12,533 bases of DNA from an uncultured Erysipelotrichaceae bacterium. GTDB lineage: Bacteria; Bacillota_I; Bacilli_A; Erysipelotrichales; Erysipelotrichaceae. Below are positions 4,944-12,533 of this stretch, one piece after another; the first letter of the stretch is position 1, and every line of letters begins with the position of its first letter. The stretch spans positions 1 to 12,533 of the forward strand of contig CANDJN010000049.1 in NCBI GenBank assembly GCA_947385085.1. The letters run 5' to 3'. The position numbers were made by a program, and so were the translations under genes. The notes beneath the pieces were generated by a model, which had not been told where the DNA came from, searched no databases, and saw nothing but the letters and a program-made list of their open reading frames with translations.

Positions 4944-5954
4944 ATGAACAATCCATACACTGCGATGGATGATGCGCAACTACTCATCCACTTAGAACAG
5001 GAAGAAGAAGCATTTAATGAGCTTTACAATCGTTATTATAAGCTTGTTTATTATATTGCCTATGAAATGTGTCATAATGATGCCGATGCCAAGGATGTCA
5101 TGCAGGAAACGTTTCTTAAGGTGAAAAGAGGCGCTAAGGACATACGCGATAAAAGCCGTTTTAAAGCATGGCTGAATGCCGTTACCATCTCCAAATGCAA
5201 GGACTTGTTTAAAAAGAATAAATATGATAATTATGATGGTGACAGCTCCTATGTAAAGAATAATCAAATTGAAATGCGAAGGTATATGTTGCCGGAGAAG
5301 CAGATGCATTTTAATAATGATAAAGCGCTTTTGCATTCTTTTATTGAGGCGTTGCCTTCATCACAAAGAGAAGTGCTGCTGTTAAAGTATTTTGGCGATT
5401 TATCGTTGCAGGAAATCGCTGAGGTGATGCAAATATCAGAAGGTACGGTAAAAAGCCGGCTTCATTATGCGAAGGATATGCTCAGGGGCATGGTGGAAAA
5501 TTACAATCTGAAAGAAAAAAATCAGCCGTTGAATTTTGAGAGTATCGATGCGGCAGTGATGGCAGCCTTTCTGTATGCCTATCAGCGATGTAAACCAAGC
5601 ATAGTCCCGGTAAAGCCACTGCGCTTTCGACCCAAAGGTCAGCATATTGCGGCATTGGCTTTGTCGTTATCGGTCTTAATTGGCAGTGGCGTTTACGTTT
5701 ATACGCAAACACAAAATCACGATCCGACCCATGAACAATCTTTGCCAACCAAACGCAACAGTGAATATCGTGACGCATATTTCCATTTGATGGATTTTGC
5801 GGCAATCAAGTCCGATATGGAAAATAAAACCAAGGAAGAATTAATGTCCGTATATGATGATTATATGAAACTGAAAAACAGTGACAATGCCTATTTCCAA
5901 TTACTGAAGGATCAAGGATGGATCAGTATGTATGAAAAGGAATTAAATCGATAA
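4944..5954 (+). CDS. ECF-type sigma factor fused to a membrane segment and extracytoplasmic tail
   Basis: This is a 336-residue protein. Residues 22-92 form sigma region 2 (FNELYNRYYKLVYYIAYEM, DAKDVMQETFLKV, FKAWLNAVTISKCKDLFKK). Residues 127-183 form region 4, with the helix-turn-helix LSLQEIAEVMQISEGTVKSRL. Typical ECF factors end here, near 180 residues. This one continues through a linker rich in basic residues, one hydrophobic helix (about 234-253, HIAALALSLSVLIGSGVYVY) and a polar tail of about 80 residues predicted outside the cell. No separate anti-sigma gene is adjacent, so the fused membrane part may tether or restrain the factor. ATG 4944 has only a weak AAAGG upstream. It is followed by its own terminator and then by a surface-protein gene with an ECF-like promoter, its likely target. 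Confidence 0.9.
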   Translation: MNNPYTAMDDAQLLIHLEQEEEAFNELYNRYYKLVYYIAYEMCHNDADAKDVMQETFLKVKRGAKDIRDKSRFKAWLNAVTISKCKDLFKKNKYDNYDGDSSYVKNNQIEMRRYMLPEKQMHFNNDKALLHSFIEALPSSQREVLLLKYFGDLSLQEIAEVMQISEGTVKSRLHYAKDMLRGMVENYNLKEKNQPLNFESIDAAVMAAFLYAYQRCKPSIVPVKPLRFRPKGQHIAALALSLSVLIGSGVYVYTQTQNHDPTHEQSLPTKRNSEYRDAYFHLMDFAAIKSDMENKTKEELMSVYDDYMKLKNSDNAYFQLLKDQGWISMYEKELNR

Positions 5955-5961
5955 ACATTCA

Positions 5962-6010
5962 AAAAATGTTGCATTTTTATTATTCCAAATGATAAATACA
6001 ACATTTTTTT
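5962..6010 (+). terminator. Terminator of the sigma-factor gene
   Basis: A 10-bp stem AAAAATGTTG/CAACATTTTT (5962-5971 with 5999-6008), extended by ATTT/AAAT after one mismatch, is followed by a run of T. It starts 8 bases after the stop codon. Confidence 0.7.
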
Positions 6011-6146
6011 TATTTTGGTAATATTTACTTGATGATTTTATAGACGATGTAGTGTATAATGAAACTAAAAAAACATAACAAAATTTAATCTTGATTGTGT
6101 TGAAAACATGATCGTGATTTGATGATAAAAAATATTTAAAGAAATT

Positions 6147-6173
6147 TTGAACATTGAAAAGTTAACTGTCGTC
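6147..6173 (+). promoter_or_regulatory. Candidate ECF sigma-dependent promoter
   Basis: TTGAAC (6147-6152), a 17-base spacer and CGTC (6170-6173) resemble the -35 AAC / -10 CGTC pattern of Bacillus sigma-M/W/X promoters (TGAAAC, 16-17 bases, CGTM). It lies directly after an ECF sigma gene and before the surface-protein gene, and would give a leader of about 75 nt. Confidence 0.4.
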
Positions 6174-6189
6174 AAAGTAGTAAAACAGG

Positions 6190-6216
6190 GAGGGACTCGA
6201 TTGGAGTTCTCTTTTT
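6190..6216 (+). terminator. Attenuator-like hairpin before the surface-protein gene
   Basis: GAGGGACTC (6190-6198) pairs with GAGTTCTC (6204-6211) over 8 pairs with one bulged G and one G-U pair, around a GATTG loop, followed by five T. It would form in the leader of the surface-protein mRNA, 40 bases before the start codon. The stem is modest, so read-through is likely substantial. Confidence 0.4.
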
Positions 6217-6256
6217 GGAATCGCTTATTTATGAATGAGGGAAAAGAGGAACCTAT

Positions 6257-9200
6257 ATGTGGAAAAAATCATTACTTGGTACTGTATCATTTACCATTGT
6301 TGGCTTTTTCTGTGCCGTTTTCATCAATGATCAGATCAGCGCTTTTAATACTGCGCGGGGTACCGCGAATTATGGTGCCGCTGATTCCTTGCGCTCGGGC
6401 GATAGCGTACATTTGGGCGGCAGTGCTATGAACGATGATATGCATACAGTATTAGGAGTAAAAGATGGTTATGTATATTTATTAAGAACAGACAGTGCCA
6501 ATAACGGGACTTTAAGTAATTATAACAATGCATTAACTTATGCGAACGATACGTATAAAGCACAATTAGGATCAATAGGAAATGCTCACTTTTCCTTATC
6601 TGGAAACACAGTAAGTCTTATATCAAAAACAGAATTACAAAATCTGGGTGTCGTATCAGGTGATAATTTGAATGGCACTGTATCACAAATCACTGATAAA
6701 TGGTGGCTGCGTGATGCGAATACGAGTACAAATAGAGCAAGCTTTGTCAGTAAAGATAATTCATTGAATGCAGATGGCGGTATTAAGAAAACGACGGTTT
6801 CTAATCTTGTATATAACGATCCCAATGCAACAGGCTCCTGCAGTGTAGAATCAGCCGGAGAAAATGGTGTTATGCTGATTACATCCTATAATGAACCTCA
6901 GGTGATAAAAGGCAAATATATATCAAAAGCGACAATTCATTTTGTTTATCCTGATGCTATGGGAATGAGTTATATATCATATGCCAATGCGAGTTGTACT
7001 TCTGGTGGCGGAACAATGGCAACAGAAGCTTTAAATAAGAATTCAAATGATTTGATCTACACAAAAACTTCTGGCAAAGAATCATGGGAAACGCCAGCCG
7101 GACAAGGAGGTGCATTGATTACGTCGCTGATGTTAAGCCCTACTCATAATTGGCGTCCGAAAATATTTTTAGATAATAATGGAAACGTATCGCTTACTTC
7201 AAACACGATAACGACAAATTTTACTGGAGGGACTAGTTCAACAGGGACCTGTTATGCAAGGTGGTATGATAGTCCAACGCTCCACATTTCGTCAAATTCA
7301 ACTTTTACAAGTCCCAAAGGGATAAAATGGGGAACTAGGACTTTCACAGTAACAGCCTCGGTATCCGGAACCCCCACGGTCACGAATACGTATTGTTCTA
7401 CGCTAACGAATAATGCGGGTAGTGCGCTGATTCGTCCGTATTTAAAAATAGCGACGAATGATATATTGATGAGAAACAATGGCAAACGCACTTATTCCCC
7501 TTCATCTACATTGAGTACGGATAATTCGCCTCAGTCAGATAACAGCGGTGAATATTTGACCTTACAAACCAGTACGATCAATGTTGCTTTACAAAGCGGT
7601 GCCAGCGGCGTTTCCGGATCTCGTTATGAAGTAAAGAAACCATCTACAGGTACGACGGTTACTTTGCCGCTTTCATTCACCGGCCCAATTGAAGGGAATC
7701 GTTATGTTTTCGCAGAGGCAACGGATAAAGACGGCAATACTGTATATGGTGTGTTACAGGCAGTGAGCAGCGGAAATACTGATAGTGTCGATATTGATTT
7801 TTCAAATTTATTGCCGGATGGCGGTGATTCTTTCCAAGTTACATTATATTTAGAGGATGAAGGAAGCAAGAATACCGCTTATCGCAGTCTTGGAACACCC
7901 ATAACGGTAAAATTTATCAAAAGCGATTCATCGTTTGCGTTTACTAATCAAAAAACTACTAATATCAAAATCGGCAGTGCGGATGTGAAAGAAACAATCA
8001 CAACCGATAATACGGAAATTACCACAAGCGGCAGTAACGCAGTGAAGTATACATTAAGCGGTGGTATTTCCGGTACAGGGTTGAGCGTAACGAATGACAC
8101 CGTTGATCCAAAAGGCTTTACCATTTCCATTGGTAATACCTTAAGTCCAAACTTGCCAACAGATTTCACTTTAAAGGCAGAGCTGGAAACAACGCTCAGT
8201 ACAAAAGCAACGGCAAGCAAAACGATCCATGTTTTTCAAGAAATCAGTGATTTTAAATGGACGCCTACAAAAGCAGGCAGTTATTTATCGGCAGAAGTAC
8301 TAAGCAATAAGGTGATAGGACAGTTGGAAGTGAAGAACGGCCTGCCAAAATTCACTTATGAGTTGACTTCTCCTTCTAATAATGGCTATGATGTCAATAA
8401 GGCAAAGGATAATAACAGCTTTATGTTATCCAGTACACCGCTAGGCAGTAATCAAAAAGCAGAGTTAAAGACAAGTACCGCATTAGCACCGGGAACCTAT
8501 TACATTCAATGTAAGGTAACGGATGAATATGGCGATGAATTGTATACCGATTTTACTATTACGGTAGATGCCAAGGAACAAAACTTTATCTATACCGATA
8601 TAGGAGGGAAAGAACTGTCGAAAACAGGCAACAAATACAGCCCTTATCAGGAAACCTATGCCCCCGATAAGCAATTTCAATTATATACAAGCGGTAATCC
8701 GGTTGGAAGCAGCGTCACGTATCAGCTAAAAGACGGAAGCTCCAGTGATGTAATCTCTGTTGATACTGATGGAACAGTTCATATCTTAAATGCTTCAAGC
8801 AATTCCGATATCGGTCATGTGACAGTTGAAGCAATCAGTCATGATCCTAGTGGAACATATGTCGATAAAGTAATTGAACTACCAATTACCATCAAAAAAG
8901 GGAATAGGACAGTATCGTTTGCGGATGATCCGGTTTATGTGGTGAATGGTACAGGATCGGTAACGCCGGTTGTATTAGTTGATGGTGTTTCGGATACGAC
9001 AGGAACGGCAACATTTGAAGTGGATCCCAATGAATCATCCATCGCATGGACAAACAATGGTACGGATATTCAATACAGCTATAACGGCGACACGGGAAAA
9101 GACATTAAGCTAAGCGTTAGCTTACCTGGTAATCGCAATTATGAAAATGCATTAGGAAATGGTATTCTACACATTTTGGGTACCGATGAAGCGATGTTAA

Positions 9201-11674
9201 CGGTGTCTTCACCGGGCAAGATCATTTACGGTGATCGTTTCTCAGTTCGATCAACTCAAGATGATTCCGCAAGTAACAACGTACAGTATGCATTCATGGT
9301 GGACAATAACACATATGTGAGTTCACCGACAGTGAATGGCAATGAAGCAGAATTCGATGCGTTGAAGTATAGTGGAAATACAGACATTACAATCACTGTG
9401 ACAAGAACTGCGGACGGAGAAGTGCCATTAAGCAAAAAGGTGAAAGTAAAAGTATTACCGAAGCCAGTTCAAATTACGATTGAAGATAAAGAAAAGCTAA
9501 AAGGGGAAGCGAATCCACCATTAACGGTGGAAGACTTCACATCACAACTGGTAACTTGGAATGGCACACAAGATGTGATACAGTCAAGTGATGTCAAGCT
9601 AAGTACAACAGCTAACCAAACGAGTTTGGCAGGCAGCTATCCAATCAAAGGGGATGTGAATTATTTAAACAAAACCTATCCGAATTACACATTTACTTTT
9701 GAGGATGGAACACTAACGATAACGGAAGAAAACATCGAGGATGACTGGTATCACGTGGAAACGGACGATGGCAAACCCTATCAAGGTGAATGGACAAATC
9801 AAGATGTGAACATCGTATCAGACCATAGTGAATACGTGAACATATCAAAGGATCAGAGCAGCTGGAATAGAGGTTTTGTATCGGTAGTACAAGAAGGCAA
9901 TTACGAACAAAGCTTCTGGATGAAAAAGGATAGCGGAGCGATTACCAGTGAAAAGAAGGAACGCATCAAGATTGATAAGACAGCGCCGAAGGTAAAGAAC
10001 ATCAAGGCAAAGGATTCAAACAGTAAGCTACAGGATATTATCAACAAATTAAGCGGCGGTATTTTCTTCAAACCGGGCACATCGTTTGAGATAACAACGG
10101 ATGATAAAAACGCTGATTTAGAGGTATCGGGAACGGGAAGCATTGCTTATAAGATTTATAAGCAAGACAGCGATAAGAGCTATGGCAGTGCGATCAAGCA
10201 AGATATATTAACGGTTACAAATGAAAAAGCCAATGTTACCATCAGCGAAACAACCGGTACGTACAAGGTTTGTGTTACATCTACCGATCAGGCAGGAAAC
10301 GAAGGAACGGAAAGCTGCCATGAAGTCACATTGAAGAAGATTGATGTGGATGAAGATGGAGACGGCAAACCGGACTTTAATGATCCGGATGGCGATGGAT
10401 GTCCTGATCTCAACATCAAATGGAAAGGTGACGATGGGAAATGGGTGACCATCAATGGTGATCGCAATTACGATAAAATACCGGATTTGAATATTGACAG
10501 TGATGGAGATGGTAAGCCTGATCTGAATGTGGATACGGATCATGATGGAAATCCTGATTTGAACTTGGTCATTTTAAAGAAAAGCGATTGGAAGCCAAAG
10601 ACATGTGTGAATGTGGATGATGATAAAGGAATCAAGGAAGAATACTGTACGGGAACGAGTGTAAAGCCCCAAATTAATATTGATTTAGATGGTGATTTGA
10701 TTCCTGACATAAACATTGATAACAACGGTGACATGAAAGCCGATGTGAATATAGACACCAATGATGATGGAAAAGCGGATTTCAATATTAACACATTGGA
10801 AACATGGAAGCCGGATAAGAACTACACTTATCAGAAGTTTGCCTATGATACCATGAAAGACGTAAAGCCATACCTCAATATTGATACAGATGGTGATGGC
10901 AGACCTGATGTGAATATTGATTTGGATGATGATGGAACGGCAGATATTAATATTGATACCGATGGGGATAGAATACCGGATATTGATATTGACAGTACGG
11001 GTGATGGCCAACCGGATATAAATATTGATAATGATGGCGATGGCAAACCGGATGAAAATATCATTCAGATAACCGAATGGAAACCGGAACATAATGTCGA
11101 TGGTGCATTCCCATATGATACGATGACATTTGAAGAAAAGAAGGAATTGGAAGATAACGGGGTAAAGGTGGAAAAACCGGATGGAACATTTGCGGCGAAC
11201 GTCACATTAAAGGTAACGGATATTACGAAAGATAAGCGATCAGAAGTTGCGGAAAAGGCAAAGGATTTAATTGGTGAACAAAGTGTTATTCAAGTGTTCG
11301 ATGTGAAGCTATTGGAAAATGGTAAAGAGATACAACCTGATGGAATGATCAAGGTGAAAATACCAGTGAAAGCCAACATCAAAAATCCAAGCTTACTGGT
11401 TTTAAATGAAGATGGGGAATATGAAAAGGTGGACACAACCTTTGAAGACGGCTATCTGATTTATGAAACAGATCAGTTAGGACAGTTTACCATTATCGGT
11501 GATATGGATGATCAAGAACCGGACACCGATGTAAAAGGTGCCTATTATCCGGGGGCAAACATGGGCGGTGCTTTAACGGGAGATAGCACAAATATGATGA
11601 TGTACATGGGGCTAGGTTGTATGTCGATCGGAATGATGTTGTTCATTTTATACAAAAGAAGACAAGCGAATTAA
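6257..11674 (+). CDS. Giant cell-surface protein with DUF6273-like, Ig/MBG-like and thrombospondin-3-like repeats
   Basis: This is an 1805-residue exported protein. AGAGGA lies 6 bases before ATG 6257, and an in-frame TGA upstream rules out a longer start. Residues 1-30 are a signal peptide (MWKKSLLGTVSFTIVGFFCAV). Residues 40-400 look like a DUF6273-type module: GDSVHLGG, DGYVYLLRTD, WWLRDAN at 149 and closing RPYLKI near 393. Beta-rich Ig-like segments follow, then an MBG-like domain (1069-1158, ending GTLTITEEN) and another Ig-like segment (about 1241-1360). Residues 1363-1602 hold 13 calcium-binding-type repeats of about 12 residues (NIDTDGDGKPDL). A folded domain (about 1605-1740, ending LGQFTIIGD) precedes the anchor: ALTGD (1772-1776), a hydrophobic helix and YKRRQAN. 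This is a sorting signal without LPxTG. It probably acts in adhesion or matrix binding. An ECF-like promoter upstream links it to the neighbouring sigma factor. Confidence 0.9.
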   Translation: MWKKSLLGTVSFTIVGFFCAVFINDQISAFNTARGTANYGAADSLRSGDSVHLGGSAMNDDMHTVLGVKDGYVYLLRTDSANNGTLSNYNNALTYANDTYKAQLGSIGNAHFSLSGNTVSLISKTELQNLGVVSGDNLNGTVSQITDKWWLRDANTSTNRASFVSKDNSLNADGGIKKTTVSNLVYNDPNATGSCSVESAGENGVMLITSYNEPQVIKGKYISKATIHFVYPDAMGMSYISYANASCTSGGGTMATEALNKNSNDLIYTKTSGKESWETPAGQGGALITSLMLSPTHNWRPKIFLDNNGNVSLTSNTITTNFTGGTSSTGTCYARWYDSPTLHISSNSTFTSPKGIKWGTRTFTVTASVSGTPTVTNTYCSTLTNNAGSALIRPYLKIATNDILMRNNGKRTYSPSSTLSTDNSPQSDNSGEYLTLQTSTINVALQSGASGVSGSRYEVKKPSTGTTVTLPLSFTGPIEGNRYVFAEATDKDGNTVYGVLQAVSSGNTDSVDIDFSNLLPDGGDSFQVTLYLEDEGSKNTAYRSLGTPITVKFIKSDSSFAFTNQKTTNIKIGSADVKETITTDNTEITTSGSNAVKYTLSGGISGTGLSVTNDTVDPKGFTISIGNTLSPNLPTDFTLKAELETTLSTKATASKTIHVFQEISDFKWTPTKAGSYLSAEVLSNKVIGQLEVKNGLPKFTYELTSPSNNGYDVNKAKDNNSFMLSSTPLGSNQKAELKTSTALAPGTYYIQCKVTDEYGDELYTDFTITVDAKEQNFIYTDIGGKELSKTGNKYSPYQETYAPDKQFQLYTSGNPVGSSVTYQLKDGSSSDVISVDTDGTVHILNASSNSDIGHVTVEAISHDPSGTYVDKVIELPITIKKGNRTVSFADDPVYVVNGTGSVTPVVLVDGVSDTTGTATFEVDPNESSIAWTNNGTDIQYSYNGDTGKDIKLSVSLPGNRNYENALGNGILHILGTDEAMLTVSSPGKIIYGDRFSVRSTQDDSASNNVQYAFMVDNNTYVSSPTVNGNEAEFDALKYSGNTDITITVTRTADGEVPLSKKVKVKVLPKPVQITIEDKEKLKGEANPPLTVEDFTSQLVTWNGTQDVIQSSDVKLSTTANQTSLAGSYPIKGDVNYLNKTYPNYTFTFEDGTLTITEENIEDDWYHVETDDGKPYQGEWTNQDVNIVSDHSEYVNISKDQSSWNRGFVSVVQEGNYEQSFWMKKDSGAITSEKKERIKIDKTAPKVKNIKAKDSNSKLQDIINKLSGGIFFKPGTSFEITTDDKNADLEVSGTGSIAYKIYKQDSDKSYGSAIKQDILTVTNEKANVTISETTGTYKVCVTSTDQAGNEGTESCHEVTLKKIDVDEDGDGKPDFNDPDGDGCPDLNIKWKGDDGKWVTINGDRNYDKIPDLNIDSDGDGKPDLNVDTDHDGNPDLNLVILKKSDWKPKTCVNVDDDKGIKEEYCTGTSVKPQINIDLDGDLIPDINIDNNGDMKADVNIDTNDDGKADFNINTLETWKPDKNYTYQKFAYDTMKDVKPYLNIDTDGDGRPDVNIDLDDDGTADINIDTDGDRIPDIDIDSTGDGQPDINIDNDGDGKPDENIIQITEWKPEHNVDGAFPYDTMTFEEKKELEDNGVKVEKPDGTFAANVTLKVTDITKDKRSEVAEKAKDLIGEQSVIQVFDVKLLENGKEIQPDGMIKVKIPVKANIKNPSLLVLNEDGEYEKVDTTFEDGYLIYETDQLGQFTIIGDMDDQEPDTDVKGAYYPGANMGGALTGDSTNMMMYMGLGCMSIGMMLFILYKRRQAN
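10343..11062 (+). repeat. Coding array of 36-bp DxDxDG (thrombospondin-3-like) repeats
   Basis: Thirteen degenerate 12-codon units encode N-[IV]-D-x-D-x-D-G-x-[PA]-D-[ILVF]. They fall in three blocks of 5, 3 and 5 units. Each block ends in a WKP segment (SDWKP, ETWKP, TEWKP); the first two then run through a spacer to VKPQ or VKPY, and the last two spacers contain FAYDTM or FPYDTM. Alternating Asp is typical of calcium binding. Long antisense reading frames here are by-products of the repeat. Confidence 0.85.
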
Positions 11675-11730
11675 GGATACTGAAAGATACATTTTAATAT
11701 CAAAATGGATATCAAAGTAGACTTATTGAG

Positions 11731-11763
11731 ACAGGGCAAATCATTATGATTTTCCCTGTTTTT
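11731..11763 (+). terminator. Terminator of the giant surface-protein gene
   Basis: ACAGGG and AAATCA (11731-11743) pair with TGATTT and CCCTGT (11747-11759) with one C-T mismatch, around a TTA loop, followed by a T-run of five. Confidence 0.85.
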
Positions 11764-11780
11764 CTACGCTGAAACGTATA

Positions 11781-11827
11781 TTTTAATATCTTTTTCCTGT
11801 GTTTATAAATGTCTACTTAAATAGACA
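11781..11827 (+). promoter_or_regulatory. Possible promoter and operator of the downstream secreted-protein gene
   Basis: TTTTAA (11781-11786) and TATAAA (11804-11809) have a 17-base spacer; the -35 is poor, as in activator-dependent promoters. A 6-bp inverted repeat TGTCTA/TAGACA (11810-11815 with 11822-11827) lies right after the -10 and could be an operator or a 5' hairpin. Confidence 0.35.
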
Positions 11828-11848
11828 CTTAAGGGAGGATATATAGAC

Positions 11849-12533
11849 ATGAGAAAGAAAGTATTAATTTGCATTATCACAATTATTGGAATCATTTCAG
11901 TGGGACTTGCATTCTCAGACATGAACCTAAAGGCAGCCCCGGCAAGCACAGATTATTACGATGTAGGAGATGTATTTGAACGAACAAGCAAAAATACTTT
12001 TCAGATAGGTGGATTAAATTGGTCAATCGCGTATGCTGATCAGCAGGCTGGCAAGGCCCTGGTTCTTTCAGATAATCTTGTACCATATGCAGCTTGTGGA
12101 ACCAGATTCATTACACAAGGAGGTATTCCTTCATGTTTTGCAAATGCAAGCTCAATATATACGAGTAGCACAAATGTAGATGAAACTGGAAAATTGATTG
12201 AGAAAAGGAGTGGGAAAGGATCAATAGCAATACCAACAGTTAACGATTATAATATGATTACCAATGGGGAAACAAACTTTAGCCTTTTCAAACAAATCAA
12301 TTTATCGGAATTATGGATAGATGAAATTTATCAAGGCACGAGAATTCTTTATTATGGTCCTGAAAATAATCCATATCCTAAGTTTAATGATGGCAATAAG
12401 GCATATACAGATTTAGTTTATATAACTACTATGGATGCTTCCTGTGAGTTAAGGGCACTGATGCAAATTGATTTACCGCAAAAAGGAATCATAAAGTCAA
12501 TCACGGCGGATAAAACCGATATCTCAAAGCCAT
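11849..12533 (+). CDS. Secreted protein, N-terminal 228 residues (gene runs off the window)
   Basis: GGGAGG (11833-11838) precedes ATG 11849 by 10 bases, and the frame is open to the window end. The product begins MRKKVLICIITIIGIISVGL, a signal peptide with likely cleavage around residues 32-35 (LKAAPAS). The mature part opens with GDVFERTSKNTFQIGGLNWS and then GKALVLSDN, which resembles the GDxVxxGG...YVYLL opening of the giant protein before it and of DUF6273-like modules. Both are secreted, so they are probably related surface proteins. Two Cys (CGTRF, SCFAN) lie close together and a third follows near 200. No anchor can be seen because the C-terminus is missing. The promoter seems separate from that of the giant gene. 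Confidence 0.85.
   Translation, partial: MRKKVLICIITIIGIISVGLAFSDMNLKAAPASTDYYDVGDVFERTSKNTFQIGGLNWSIAYADQQAGKALVLSDNLVPYAACGTRFITQGGIPSCFANASSIYTSSTNVDETGKLIEKRSGKGSIAIPTVNDYNMITNGETNFSLFKQINLSELWIDEIYQGTRILYYGPENNPYPKFNDGNKAYTDLVYITTMDASCELRALMQIDLPQKGIIKSITADKTDISKP

Larger units (their letters stand above)
6011..6256 (+). other. Upstream region of the giant surface-protein gene
   Basis: This is an A+T-rich non-coding stretch. It holds a perfect TATAAT (6055-6060) whose only nearby -35-like box, TTGATG, is 20 bases away; a sigma-A-like pair TTGAAA/TGATAA with a 17-base spacer (6100-6128); an ECF-like promoter (6147-6173); and an attenuator-like hairpin (6190-6216). More than one sigma factor could transcribe the gene. 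Confidence 0.45.
11675..11848 (+). other. Intergenic region between the two surface-protein genes
   Basis: It holds the terminator of the giant gene and a likely new promoter. ATTTTAATATC occurs twice, in the 11690s and just after 11778. AAGTAGAC (11715-11722) is an inverted copy of GTCTACTT (11811-11818), so TAGAC-type sites recur on both sides of the terminator. Confidence 0.4.

Noticed and set aside
4624..4956. Minus-strand ORF of 110 codons across the two-RNA locus
   Set aside because: No ribosome binding site, the start lies inside the sigma-factor gene, and it crosses the strong bidirectional terminator hairpin.
6147..6431. Plus-strand ORF overlapping the start of the giant gene in another frame
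   Set aside because: It begins at a TTG within a promoter-like site and its product is not protein-like; the giant frame has a signal peptide from its first codons. The good ribosome binding site before TTG 6201 is noted in the findings.
10208..11092. Several antisense reading frames of 73-135 codons over the repeat array
   Set aside because: The 36-bp periodicity and Asp-rich codons on the plus strand keep the complement open; no ribosome binding sites or domain signals support the minus strand.
1..12533. CRISPR arrays, tRNA or rRNA genes
   Set aside because: No regularly spaced identical repeats with unique spacers and no tRNA-like cloverleaf or rRNA sequence were seen on either strand.

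Overview
The window looks like a chromosomal segment of a low-GC Gram-positive bacterium. The evidence is A+T-rich intergenic DNA, strong GGAGG-type ribosome binding sites, sigma-A-like promoters with 17-base spacers, many hairpin-plus-T-run terminators and large secreted surface proteins. An Erysipelotrichia or related Bacillota lineage fits best, but this rests on general resemblance and is not a firm assignment.

Layout. (1) 1-1780: an IS110-family transposase gene with a structured non-coding region before it, where IS110-group elements normally encode the bridge RNA. The transposase seems to have lost an internal block of its RuvC-like domain, including the catalytic Glu. (2) 1783-4081: a divergent sugar phosphotransferase (PTS) pair, EIIA on the minus strand and EIIC on the plus strand, with no EIIB domain in view. 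Each gene has its own good promoter. The EIIC transcript starts with a leader of about 180 nt that can form a long closing stem, contains a 52-codon ORF and ends in an intrinsic terminator just before the EIIC start, which suggests transcription attenuation. (3) 4101-4292: a 28-residue single-pass membrane peptide gene missed by length-limited ORF calling. (4) 4403-4898: a compact two-RNA locus bracketed by a 15-bp direct repeat. A plus-strand mRNA with short ORFs and a minus-strand RNA of about 60 nt converge on one bidirectional terminator and share a second complementary patch near the mRNA 5' end. This is the layout of par/Fst-type type I toxin-antitoxin loci, although the encoded peptides are not recognisable Fst toxins.

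(5) 4944-5954: an ECF sigma factor fused to a transmembrane segment and an extracytoplasmic tail. (6) 6147-11674: a possible ECF-type promoter, a second attenuator-like hairpin, and an 1805-residue surface protein. The protein has a signal peptide, a DUF6273-like N-terminal module, Ig/MBG-like modules, 13 thrombospondin-type-3-like (DxDxDG) repeats, and a C-terminal anchor in which LPxTG is replaced by ALTGD. (7) 11849-end: the start of another secreted protein, cut by the window edge.

The membrane-tethered sigma factor, the ECF-like promoter and the adjacent surface proteins suggest an envelope-sensing regulatory unit. The 4.4-4.9 kb two-RNA locus and the EIIC leader are the most likely undescribed regulatory systems.
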